A DNA stretch of 64,000 bases from DASZBX01 sp035943635 (lineage in GTDB: Bacteria; Actinomycetota; Actinomycetes; Streptomycetales; Catenulisporaceae). Below the pieces are notes generated by a model. That model did no database searches. It was given only the letters and a program-made list of their open reading frames with translations, and had not been told where the DNA came from. The position numbers and the translations under genes were made by a program. Each line of letters begins with the position of its first letter. The stretch's first letter is position 1. This document shows, in pieces, positions 44,744 through 53,600 of the stretch. The stretch is taken from assembly GCA_035943635.1 (NCBI GenBank), contig DASZBX010000148.1:62001-126000 (forward strand), written 5' to 3'.

Positions 44744-45345
44744 GGCGTGTACACGGCGGTCAGCGTCGTAGCCTGGTGGCTGCTGCTGAGCGCGAGCTCG
44801 AACAGGTCGTAGTTGCCGTGGTACGTGCCGTCCGGCCCGGACGCCCACTGCCGGAACGCCGCGAAGTCGACTGGTCGGTTCGGCCGCATGCCGTCGCCCA
44901 GGAGGATGAACCGGGCGCCCGGGGCCAGAAGTATGCGGTACTCGGGTGTGCCGATGAACCGATCGCAGTCGTCCGCGATGCCGCCGCCGCACACGAAGGC
45001 GACCGAGTAGGCGTCCACGTATTCGGTGGAACCCGAGACGCCCACTCCCGCGATGGAGTAGACCGCGTCCGTCGGCGACTGCGGGTACTCACTGGCACTG
45101 GGATCGGCGGCCAATTCGGTGGCTGCTTGGGAGACTGCCGGTGCGACGGATTCGGAGGGTTGAATGACCACCCATCCGGCCGAAGGGCTCGCCGCAACAC
45201 TCGCCATCGGGCTCGCCGCAGTGCTCGGCGAACCCGCAGTCGCAGAGAGCTGCGCTCCGGCGCTACACGCACCGAGCAGAACCAGTAACGTCGCCGCGCC
45301 TACCGATCCCACCAACGGCGCAATCGCCATCCCGGCCAGTTTCAT
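44740..45345 (-). CDS. lipoprotein of unknown function, first gene of the sigma operon
   Basis: 201 residues. Signal peptide MKLAGMAIAPLVGSVGAATL with lipobox LLGAC, a Ser/Ala-rich linker, and a ~130-residue domain with VYSIAGVGVSGSTEYVDAYS, VCGGGIADDCDRFIG and a final LALSSSHQATTLTAVYTP. ATG 45345 has a strong GGGAGGAAGG ribosome-binding site, supporting it over the longer open frame. Because it is co-translated with the ECF sigma gene, it may be the extracytoplasmic sensor or an accessory; this is inference. Confidence 0.8.
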   Translation of the reverse strand: MKLAGMAIAPLVGSVGAATLLVLLGACSAGAQLSATAGSPSTAASPMASVAASPSAGWVVIQPSESVAPAVSQAATELAADPSASEYPQSPTDAVYSIAGVGVSGSTEYVDAYSVAFVCGGGIADDCDRFIGTPEYRILLAPGARFILLGDGMRPNRPVDFAAFRQWASGPDGTYHGNYDLFELALSSSHQATTLTAVYTP

Positions 45346-45466
45346 CGGTGCCTTCCTCCCCCTCGTGGCGGGCCGATGCCCGGGCCGACCGACACCCGCG
45401 ACCCCCACCGAACACACAGATGCATCGGGCACCGGAATCCGAGCGCTCGATTTCGCGTGAGCTAGG

Positions 45467-46414
45467 TCACATCTCATGGTGCTGAGCGCGGCGGAAGTCG
45501 CCCGGAGCGCGGCCGGTTTCGCGGGCGAAGAACTTGCCGAAGTTGGTGGCCTCCGTGAAGCCGAGCATGCGGCCGATCGTAGCCACAGACAGGTCGGTGT
45601 GGGCGAGCAGTCGCTGCGCTTGCAGTGTGACACGGGCGTCGGCGAGTTGCTTGGCGCTGCGGCCGGTGGCGGCCAGGCACGCGCGGGTCAGGGTTCGAGG
45701 TGAGTAGCCGAGTTGTGCGGCGTAGTCCTCGACGGAGCGGGTGGTGGCGAAGGACAGTTCCAGAGCTTTCCGGAAGGCGAGGTAGGCCTCAGCGCCGGGC
45801 GCCGCGAGGACGGGCTGCCCGTCCGGGTCCCCTAGGCGCGCGAGGCGGATGAGAAGCGCGCCGAGAAGTTGGCGCAGCAACACTCCGGTCAGGTCGGCGT
45901 CGGTCTCGGCGCCTATGTCGGTAGGCATCTGCGCGCCGGACGTCGACCCGTCGCGCAGGCCCAGGTATTCCGCCTCCATCTCCGCCACGGCGCGGTCGAA
46001 GACCTCGAACTGCTCCGGCGGCAAGTGCCAGGCGATCGGACCGAACCCGTCGAGCACGTCGCGCGTGACGGGCGAAGGCGGCTGGAACTCGGCGGTGAAC
46101 AACAGCAGGACGGCATCGAGGTCGGCGGGGCGGCCGCTTGGGTCGGACGGAATGCGCTGAACCTGACCAGGCCGCAGGTGCAGGAGCGTGCCACGCGCAC
46201 ATGGATAGGTGGCGAAATCGACCATGGCAGCGCCTTCGCCGCCTCGCACTAGCATGATCTGGTGGAAGTCCAAGCGGCTCGGTCGACGGGCGACTGAGCT
46301 CTTCAGTCGCAGTTTCAACGTATCGAAGGTCAGCACCTCGATGCCGATGCGCAACTGGTCAGGGTTGTCGTAGACGATGTCGACGAGGTCGCCATGTCCA
46401 CTTTCGACCATCAC
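45467..46414 (-). CDS. AraC-family transcriptional regulator
   Basis: 315 residues. An N-terminal AraC-type ligand domain with MLVRGGEGAAMVDFATYPCA, RGTLLHLRPGQVQRIPSDPS (cupin-like strands) and a C-terminal double helix-turn-helix: VEDYAAQLGYSPRTLTRACL and LSVATIGRMLGFTEATNFGK followed by FFARETGRAPGDFRR. Ligand unknown. GTG 46414 is preceded by TAGAGT ending 8 nt upstream; ATG 46411 is the alternative. It belongs to the accessory stretch between the sigma operon and tRNA-Ser. Confidence 0.87.
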   Translation of the reverse strand: MMVESGHGDLVDIVYDNPDQLRIGIEVLTFDTLKLRLKSSVARRPSRLDFHQIMLVRGGEGAAMVDFATYPCARGTLLHLRPGQVQRIPSDPSGRPADLDAVLLLFTAEFQPPSPVTRDVLDGFGPIAWHLPPEQFEVFDRAVAEMEAEYLGLRDGSTSGAQMPTDIGAETDADLTGVLLRQLLGALLIRLARLGDPDGQPVLAAPGAEAYLAFRKALELSFATTRSVEDYAAQLGYSPRTLTRACLAATGRSAKQLADARVTLQAQRLLAHTDLSVATIGRMLGFTEATNFGKFFARETGRAPGDFRRAQHHEM

Positions 46415-46612
46415 GAGTCCCGACTCTACCTCGTCTCGCCCATGTCCGCGGAGGCATCGTGGAATCACGGCCGAACGACAAGCGCCGCACCCGGCGCCAG
46501 GCCGTAATACGCCACCGCGAAAAACTGCCGATTCCGTTGGGCGCGGATCCTTGCGGGGTGCCTGTGCCCGACGGAATCCTAGGACTGGCGCTCCGAATGC
46601 ACAGCCAATTTG

Positions 46613-47563
46613 TCAGATGATTTCTGCGCTGGCCAAATGGTCCAATGCAGCACTGACGTCGTCCAGGTTGAACAACTCGCGCTTACGCGGTGTCCATGCG
46701 GCGATCTTCTCTGCGATCTCCTTTGCGTCCCAAGGCTCCGTCGCCCTGGTGACCAGCAGGTGCACGCTGGCGAGGAGTTCTACGCCCTCGGGGTACGAAT
46801 AGCCGGATACGATGCGTTCGACCCGAGCCCAGGCAGCCGCGAACTCCGAGTCGTCACTGACCAGAGCCTCGGCCTCCAACCGAGCTTGGTCGAAGAGTTC
46901 AATGTCGGCTCGAGCCCCGCCAGTGCCATCGCCATAACCGAGGATGAAGTGCCCCTCCATCTAAGCCAGCCCTCGGTTCAGCGCACCGGAGAACGGCCCG
47001 TATTTATAGGGCTCGAATCGCAGCCCCAGACTCGATCCGGCGCTCTGCAGCAAGTAGGCGATCTTCTGGACTTCCAGCAAGGAAGCCCTGGGAACTTCCG
47101 TCACGCCTGTGTTCCAAGCGACGGCGATGTAGCGGCCCAGGGCTGCGAGTAACCGTGCGCGCTCCGCAGTCAGCCTTGGGCGCTCCCCGGCAGTGGGCAT
47201 ATCTGCAGGAGGCAGTGTTCCAGGCATATAGAGGCGCAGATTGTGCGCAACCACTCGCGACAGTCGACTGACCAGGTAGATCAAAGGCCTCTGCCCGTCC
47301 TCGTAGCCGCGGACCCCACCCTTGCCGATCCGAAAAAGCATCGGCGAACGGGCGCGTAGTAGAACGGCGCGTAGTCGGCGACGACACCTCTGGGAGAGAT
47401 CGGTACCTGGCCGATTGCGGCGCTGGTCTTTGATGCCTTGTTCGGCGCAATCTACCTCGGGACATGCGCCATTGTTGTCTGCAACTAGGCCTCCTGCCGC
47501 GATACCGGCGAGGTTGCGCACGTGAGTGAAGTGCAGAAGATAGGGGTCGGCGCGATCCATCAT
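46613..47563 (-). pseudogene. degraded darT–darG fusion (DNA ADP-ribosyltransferase toxin / antitoxin remnant)
   Basis: One degenerate reading frame. Residues 1–~100 match the N-terminal half of DarT: DPYLLHFTHVRNLAGIAAGG, EQGIKDQRRNR and RSPMLFRIGKGGVRGYEDGQ. Between the last two, the frame gives nonsense, while the +1-shifted frame reads QVPISPRGVVADYAPFYYAP, exactly the missing DarT block; so two compensating indels sit near 47410 (extra C in CGGCCAGG) and 47351 (missing C in GCGCCCGTT). After LVSRLSRVVAH the toxin's catalytic half and the DarG macro domain are absent; the sequence continues with the DarG C-terminal part (ADMPTAGERPRLTAERARLL, SLLEVQKIAYLLQSAG, KYGPFSGALNRG). An in-frame TAG at 46961–46963 then interrupts it before MEGHFILGYGDG … WTPRKRELFN, also DarG. 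Start ATG 47563; TACAAT lies 9 nt upstream. Non-functional as toxin. Confidence 0.82.
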
Positions 47564-47661
47564 CGACCTGGAATTGTACGCGAATCCGAGTACGGCCGAC
47601 CGCTGATCGTGGAAAGTCCAGCCGTCAGGTAGCAGCCGGGTGCGATGTGCCTATCTGCCCG

Positions 47662-47702
47662 AAAAACCACGAGGGCCGGTCCCTGAACCTTCCGGGACCG
47701 GC
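47662..47702 (-). terminator. terminator downstream of tRNA-Ser
   Basis: Nine-base-pair stem GCCGGTCCC / GGGACCGGC (47675–47702) followed on the minus strand, 8 nt later, by TTTTT (47662–47666). It starts 28 nt past the tRNA 3' end. Confidence 0.8.
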
Positions 47703-47730
47703 TCTCGCCTGTCAATTCAGTCTTCCCCTG

Positions 47731-47819
47731 CGGAGAGCGTGGGATTCGAACCCACGATGACTGTCACCAGCCATAGCGGTTTTCAAGACCGCCGCCATCG
47801 GCCACTAGGCGAGCTCTCC
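47731..47819 (-). tRNA. tRNA-Ser(TGA)
   Basis: Minus-strand cloverleaf: acceptor GGAGAGC / GCTCTCC, D-arm TCGCCTAGTGGCCGATGGCG, anticodon arm GCGGTCTTGAAAACCGC with anticodon TGA, a long variable arm (TATGGCTGGTGACAGTCATC) typical of type II tRNAs, and TPsiC arm GTGGGTTCGAATCCCAC. Discriminator base G as usual for tRNA-Ser; the CCA end is not encoded (GCA follows). The 3' end faces the darTG remnant. Confidence 0.96.
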
Positions 47820-47903
47820 TCGGTGCCGCGGGTGTGGCTGCGCGGCCCGGGGCAAGTCTCTCATGAGCACCGGGGCGCGGCACAAATCACTTTCGCGGGC
47901 AGG

Positions 47904-48200
47904 TCACTTGGGGCTGCCGACACAGAGGACGAACGCGTCCTGGCCAGCCGGGTACTCCACGTAGGCGCGCATGGTGGCGTTGACGGTGTCGCACTGGTTC
48001 GAGTTGTCGCCGGTGAACTTGGCCAGCACCTTCTGCGCGCCGGTGCTGCCGCAGCCGACCTGGTCCAGGGTGCCCTGGGACGGCGAGGAGACGCAGTCGC
48101 CGACGGCCGCGTAGCTGGGCTTGCCCTGCTCCACCCAGTAAAGGTAGCCCCCGACGATGAGCGCCCCGGCCATCACACCCGCTACCACCTTGCCTAGCAT
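47904..48200 (-). CDS. small secreted/membrane-anchored protein of unknown function
   Basis: 98 residues: one N-terminal membrane segment or uncleaved signal (VVAGVMAGALIVGGYLYWVE) and a ~70-residue domain with four Cys (GDCVSSP, QVGCGST, NQCDTV, FVLCVGSPK), probably two disulfides. The spacing resembles LppU/SCO3897-type small actinobacterial proteins, but I cannot assign a function. ATG 48200 is fixed by TAGACT ending 7 nt upstream (leaderless). Confidence 0.78.
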   Translation of the reverse strand: MLGKVVAGVMAGALIVGGYLYWVEQGKPSYAAVGDCVSSPSQGTLDQVGCGSTGAQKVLAKFTGDNSNQCDTVNATMRAYVEYPAGQDAFVLCVGSPK

Positions 48201-48238
48201 GCGGGGGAGTCTACCCTTCTGGTCCGTACAGGCAGTGA

Positions 48239-48269
48239 AGCGGTGCACCCCGGGAAAGGGTGCACCGCT
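48239..48269 (-). terminator. terminator of the ino1 transcript
   Basis: Perfect 12-bp stem AGCGGTGCACCC / GGGTGCACCGCT around CGGGAAA, 66 bp past the ino1 stop. Confidence 0.8.
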
Positions 48270-48335
48270 CGGTGGAACCGGTGGAGCCGGCCGGGCTCAG
48301 CCCGGGCGGTCAGGCCCGGGGCCCGGCGTTCGGCC

Positions 48336-49415
48336 TCAGCGCTCGATCTCGCCCTTGATGAAGGCCTCGACCGAGTCGCGGGCCTCGTCGTCGGCGTACT
48401 GGACCGGCGGGGACTTCATGAAGTACGAGGAGCCGGACAGGATCGGGCCGCCGATGCCGCGGTCCTGGGCGATCTTGGCGCAGCGGACCGCGTCGATGAT
48501 GACACCGGCCGAGTTGGGGGAGTCCCACACCTCGAGCTTGTACTCCAGGTTCAGCGGCACGTCGCCGAAGGCGCGGCCCTCGAGGCGGACGTAGGCCCAC
48601 TTGCGGTCGTCCAGCCAGGAGACGTAGTCCGACGGGCCGATGTGCACGTTGCCCTTGCCGATGTCGTGCTGCAGCTGGGAGGTGACGGCCTGGGTCTTGG
48701 AGATCTTCTTGGACTCCAGCCGCTCACGCTCGAGCATGTTCATGAAGTCCATGTTGCCGCCGACGTTCAGCTGCATGGTGCGGTCCAGGATCACGCCGCG
48801 GTCCTCGAACAGCTTGGCCAGCACCCGGTGGGTGATGGTCGCGCCGACCTGGGACTTGATGTCGTCGCCGATGATCGGGACGCCGGCCGCGGTGAACTTG
48901 TCCGCCCACTCCTTGGTGCCCGCGATGAACACCGGCAGGGCGTTGACGAAGGCGACCTTGGCGTCGATGGCGCACTGGGCGTAGAACCGCGCGGCGGCCT
49001 CGGAACCGACCGGCAGGTAGCAGACCAGCACGTCGGCCTGGCTGTCCTTGAGCACCTGGACCACGTCGACCGGGGCGGCGTCGGACTCCTCGATGGTCTG
49101 CAGGTAGTACTTGCCCAGGCCGTCGAGGGTGTGGCCGCGCTGCACGGTGATGCCGGTCGGCGCCACGTCGGCGATCTTGATGGTGTTGTTCTCCGAGGCG
49201 TGGATGGCGTGCGCCAGGTCCTGGCCGACCTTCTTGGCGTCCACGTCGAAGGCCGCGACGAACTCGACGTCCCGGACGTGGTACTCGCCGAACTGGACGT
49301 GCATCAGACCGGGGACACGGGTGCCCGCCTCGGCGTCTTTGTAGTACTCGATGCCCTGGACCAGCGAAGAGGCGCAGTTTCCCACACCCACGATTGCTAC
49401 GCGAACCGAACCCAT
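48336..49415 (-). CDS. ino1: myo-inositol-1-phosphate synthase
   Basis: 359 residues, the actinobacterial/archaeal-size form. Converts glucose-6-phosphate to inositol-1-phosphate for phosphatidylinositol and mycothiol synthesis. NAD-binding GVGNCASSLVQGIEYYKDA at the N-terminus, and active-site stretches GDDIKSQVGATITHRVLAKL, GGNMDFMNMLERERLESKKI and KISKTQAVTSQL with the conserved lysines. ATG 49415 has AGAAGGAG upstream. It is downstream of the PadR gene on the same strand, 150 bp apart, as in other actinobacteria, where the PadR protein is a candidate regulator. Confidence 0.97.
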   Translation of the reverse strand: MGSVRVAIVGVGNCASSLVQGIEYYKDAEAGTRVPGLMHVQFGEYHVRDVEFVAAFDVDAKKVGQDLAHAIHASENNTIKIADVAPTGITVQRGHTLDGLGKYYLQTIEESDAAPVDVVQVLKDSQADVLVCYLPVGSEAAARFYAQCAIDAKVAFVNALPVFIAGTKEWADKFTAAGVPIIGDDIKSQVGATITHRVLAKLFEDRGVILDRTMQLNVGGNMDFMNMLERERLESKKISKTQAVTSQLQHDIGKGNVHIGPSDYVSWLDDRKWAYVRLEGRAFGDVPLNLEYKLEVWDSPNSAGVIIDAVRCAKIAQDRGIGGPILSGSSYFMKSPPVQYADDEARDSVEAFIKGEIER

Positions 49416-49565
49416 TTGGTGATTACTCCTTCTGATGATCGATCACGGATGGGCGGGTTTTCGTTCGCGCCCGGACTGGATCGTTTGGGGGGACACAAAG
49501 CGGACTCGCTACAGAAGTAGCCGTTCCGCGCGGGATGTGGCTCGGACGGGTCGGTCCGAACCGGT

Positions 49566-50201
49566 CTAACTCACCGGCGGACTCGGCGAGGTCTCCAGGC
49601 GGGCGGCCTCGAAGCGGGCTGCTTCGAGCGGGTCCGGTCCCGCCGTGGTCTGCTGCTCGTGCTCGGTCTTGATCAGCTCGTTGAGCCATCTGACCTCGCG
49701 TTCCACCGACTCCAGCCCGTGCCGCTGGAGTTCCAGCGTGTATCCGTCGAGCCGTTCCCGGGTCCGGGTGACGGACTGGCGGAACAGGTCGAGCCGCTCC
49801 TCCAGCCGGGACCGGCGGCCCTCGAGGATCCGCAGCCGGATCGCCGCGTCGGTCCGGCCGAAGAAGGCGAAGTGCACGCCGAAGTTCTCGTCCTCCCAGG
49901 CCGACGGGCCGGCATCGGAGAGCAGCCGCTGGAAGCCCTCCTCGCCGAGCGTGGTCAGCTTGTAGACGATCTTCGAGCGCCGGGAGGTCTCCACGTCGTA
50001 CTTGGTGGCGGGCCGATCCTCGGTCAGCCACCCGCGCAGGACCAGATCCTTCAGACACGGATAGAGCGAGCCGTAAGAGAAGGCCCGAAACGAGCCGAGC
50101 ACCACATTCAGCCGTTTGCGGAGCTCGTACCCGTGCATGGGGGACTCGTGCAGCAGGCCGAGCACGGCGAACTCGAGTACGCCGGAACGCTTTGCCACCA
50201 C
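49566..50201 (-). CDS. PadR-family transcriptional regulator
   Basis: 211 residues. PadR winged helix (about 8–95): FAVLGLLHESPMHGYELRKR, FSYGSLYPCLKDLVLRGWLT and VYKLTTLGEEGFQRLL; then a long C-terminal helical dimerisation part (about 120–190, RSRLEERLDLFRQSVTRTRE). GTG 50201 (then GTG 50198) follows AGGAGGG at a good distance. A 21-bp perfect palindrome of the ATGT…ACAT type lies 114–134 bp upstream and is the likely autoregulatory site. Confidence 0.93.
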   Translation of the reverse strand: MVAKRSGVLEFAVLGLLHESPMHGYELRKRLNVVLGSFRAFSYGSLYPCLKDLVLRGWLTEDRPATKYDVETSRRSKIVYKLTTLGEEGFQRLLSDAGPSAWEDENFGVHFAFFGRTDAAIRLRILEGRRSRLEERLDLFRQSVTRTRERLDGYTLELQRHGLESVEREVRWLNELIKTEHEQQTTAGPDPLEAARFEAARLETSPSPPVS

Positions 50202-50630
50202 TGCCCTCCTCCAACTGCTCTCGGTCGCTCGTGTCTCCCGAAACGTCCTGCGCCTTCCCTGAGGTGAACGCGCACGGTACGGTACGTGTCCATAGCGAGT
50301 GGACGCATCGGGTCGATGTATCGACTCGATACATCTAATCGATAGATTGGCCTGGAGTCAACTGGCCGCCCCCGCCCCGGGCCCGCCGGTTACCGGCTGC
50401 TCAGCCGGAAAAAGCGGACTTATCCGCCGACAGGTCGGCAAAGCACCTACCTGATCGCCTTATCCTCAGACAACCCGCGTACTCTGCTATCAGTCCGCTC
50501 AGGCGGGCTGGTGCAACCGCGCCCGGAACGGAAGTCGTCTTCCTGCCAGCGTGGCGGCCACCAGCGGAAACCGCCACGAGGGCGAACGGCAGGACAAGAC
50601 GATCAGCCGGAATAGGGAGTAGGCGCGACG
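50202..50630. promoter_or_regulatory. divergent padR–PBP regulatory region
   Basis: 429 bp. Holds the PadR-type palindrome (50315–50335) and an abutting second inverted repeat, ATCTA-ATCGA-TAGAT (50333–50347). Toward the PBP gene are GCGGA-CTTA-TCCGC (50412–50425) and TACTCT (50480–50485), a −10-like hexamer that would give a leader of about 140 nt. The PBP ribosome-binding site is the GGGAGTAGG before 50631. Confidence 0.6.
50315..50335. promoter_or_regulatory. 21-bp perfect palindrome, candidate PadR operator
   Basis: GATGTATCGA / TCGATACATC around a single central C. It contains the ATGT…ACAT halves that PadR proteins characteristically recognise. It lies in one of the few AT-rich patches of the region, within the presumed padR promoter. 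Confidence 0.7.
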
Positions 50631-53600
50631 ATGGGTGACTATCACCAGTACGGCCGCGGCGACGGAACCGACGACGACTCGGCACCGGACGGTCGTCCAC
50701 GGGGTTACGGTCAGCCGGATCCGTATGGCCAGGCAGACCCGGACGCGGACAACCGCGGTTACGGACAGCAGCCGGGCCCGCAGACGCCCCCGCAGCCCGG
50801 CAGTGGCGGAGGCCGCCGCGGCTACGGCTCGCCGTCGAACCCGCCGAACCCCCCGTCGGCCCCGCCGCAGCAGCCCGCCTCGCCCTACTCGCGCAATCCG
50901 GCCGGGCCGGGCGCGGGCGGCGCGCCCAATCCCCGCGGCTACGGCGGCTCCCCCGGCTACGGGGACACCCCGGACTACGGCCGGCCGGTCGACTCCTACA
51001 ACCCGCCCTCGCGCCGCGGACCGCAGCAGCCCATCCGCGGAGAGGTCGTCTCCGGCGGACCGGTCAACCTGAACCAACCGGGCGGACCCGGCGGCCCGGA
51101 CGGGCCCGGCGGACCGGCCGGCACGCGGCGGATGCCCGCGGCCGACGACACCCGCCGGCTGTCCGACGACGACCTGCTCGGCGGCGGCGGCTACAGCACG
51201 TCCCTGCCCGAGCCGCGCCCGAGCCGGCTCGAGGAGCGCCGCGCGGCCCGCTCCCGCGGCGGCAGCGCGGCGGCCAGCCAGGAGCGCTCGACCAAGTACG
51301 ACCCCAGCCCGCTGGACGGGCGGTCCACCCGCAACGGCGCGAGCCGGGCCGGGACCGGGCCGGGCGGCCCCAAGCGCCCGGTGAAGAAGACCGGCTACCA
51401 CCGGTACTTCGACTACCCGCGGACCGGGAAGTTCGGCTGGCAGCAGTGGGTGCCGTCGATCAAGCAGGTCAGCTCGTTCATGCTGGGCGGGTTCTTCCTG
51501 GTGATCGGCCTGATCGCGTTCGAGTACTTCACGGTGCAGATACCGAGCGACCCGCCGCTGGCGCAGGCCTCCACCTACCAGTTCTCCGACGCCTCCACCC
51601 AGTTCATGACCACGGGCAACACCACCCGGATCGACGTGCCGCTGGCCAAGGTTCCGCAGGTGATGCAGAACGCCATCGTCTCGGCGGAGAACAAGACCTT
51701 CTGGACCGACCCCGGCGTGTCCTACACCGGCATCGTGCGCTCGTTCGTCAACGACGTGGAGGGCAAACCGCTGCAGGGCGGGTCGACCCTGACCCAGCAG
51801 TTGGTGAAGAACCTGTTCCTGACCGACAACCAGACCTTCTCCCGAAAACTCGACGAGATCTTCATCTCCTTGAAGATCAGCCATAGTGAGACCAAGGGCT
51901 GGGTACTCGAGCACTATCTCAATACCGTGGACTTCGGCCGCAACGCCTCAGGTGTGGAGGCCGCGGCGAAACTGTGGCTGGGTAAAGACATCACCCAAGT
52001 CACCGATCCATCGGACGCCGCGTTACTGGCGGCCCTGGTCAATGCTCCATCGACATTCTCGGCCGGTTTCCGATCCACCAACCCGGATCCGGACGCCGCG
52101 GCGGCCTTGAAGTCCAGATGGACATACGTACTGGGCCAGATGGTCGACAACAGCTACATCACCAAGGCGCAGGCGGCCAGTGCCGTCTTCCCGACTCCGG
52201 TGGCGCTGAACCAGAACACGTCCGTGTCCACCCAGAGCCTGCAGATGGAAGACGCGGTCAACAGCTGGCTCGACCAGTGGGCCGCGACGAACCCGGGTCA
52301 GAACACCCCGACCGCCGACGAGGTCGGCAGCGGCGGCTACACCGTCGTGACCACGTTCAACCAGCAGTACATGACGCTGGCGGCCAACGCCGTCCAGGAC
52401 CAGCTGCTGAGCAAGCTGGGCACCGGTTTCTACAACCAGAACCTGTTCCCGGGGCTCGCGGCGGTCGATCCGAAGACAGGCGATCTGGTCGCCTTCTACG
52501 GAGGCTCGACCGAAGAGAACAACGCCACTCAAAGACAGGTGCAACCAGGGTCCACATTCAAGGCGTTCACCCTGGCCACCGCCTACAACGAAGGCTATTC
52601 CGAGAACAGTTTCATGGACGGGACGAATCCCTGGCCCCAGAAGGGCGACCCGAACGACGCGACGATTCTGGCAACAGGTTCATATGCGACCGTGCATAAT
52701 GACGGCTACTCCGCGCCGTCGATGAGCTTCGACACGGCCACCGCCGACTCGGTCAACACCGCATTCGTGCGCACGGAACAGGAGGTCGGTCCGAGCAAGG
52801 TGCTGACCATGGTCAAGAACATGGGCATCACCACCGCCAACGCGCAGAACCTGGACGACTCCTCGGGTCTGACCCTGGGCATCGCGTCCGTCTCGCCGGC
52901 GCGTATGGCGGACGCCTACAGCACCTTCCCGGACAACGGCAGCGAGTACCCGCTGGTCGAAGTGGCGCAGATCACCCGGCCGGACGGCACCATCTGGAAG
53001 CCGATCGTCAAGCCGAACCAGGTCATCTCGCCGACCGTGGCCGAGACCGTCACCGACACGCTCACCCACGTGACCCACGACCCGGGCGCCACCGCCTGCG
53101 GCTCGCACTCGACCTGCGCGACCACCCAGACCGGGATGCAGAACATCGCGGGTAAGACCGGTACGTCGACGATGGACTTCACCGGTATCGACGCCGACGC
53201 GGCGAACCTGACCGGCGACATGAAGTACCTGAACCGGAACAACTACACCACGGCCGCCGTGTGGTTCAACGGATTCACCGCGAACCTCGAAGTGGCGGTG
53301 GACGTCTCCCGCTGGGTCCCGGACGCCAACGGCAAGGCGATCGAGTGGCCGGTGGACAACGTCAACAACAGCGGCAACGCGTTCGGCGCCGGCTATCCGC
53401 TGTCGATCTGGTCCGAGTTCATGAAATCGATGAAGACCACCCCGCTCGGCGGCGACCCGGCGTTCGTCAAACCGACGCCGACCCCCGGCGCCCAGGTCCT
53501 CAACAGCCCGACCGCCACCCCGCCGCCGACCGTGACGGCCACCCCGCCGCCCACCCCGTCGTCGACCCCCACCGTGGGCGCGACCCCGAGCTGCGGCGGC

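Noticed and set aside
46613..46960. An independent 115-codon gene beginning MEGHFILGYGDG.
   Set aside because: Its frame is continuous with the preceding one, separated only by TAG, and both parts belong to the DarG C-terminal region; it is better read as part of the pseudogene.
43000..47830. An attachment-site duplicate of the tRNA-Ser 3' end.
   Set aside because: I looked for copies of the TPsiC/acceptor sequence in this interval and saw none, so an integrated element with intact ends is not supported.
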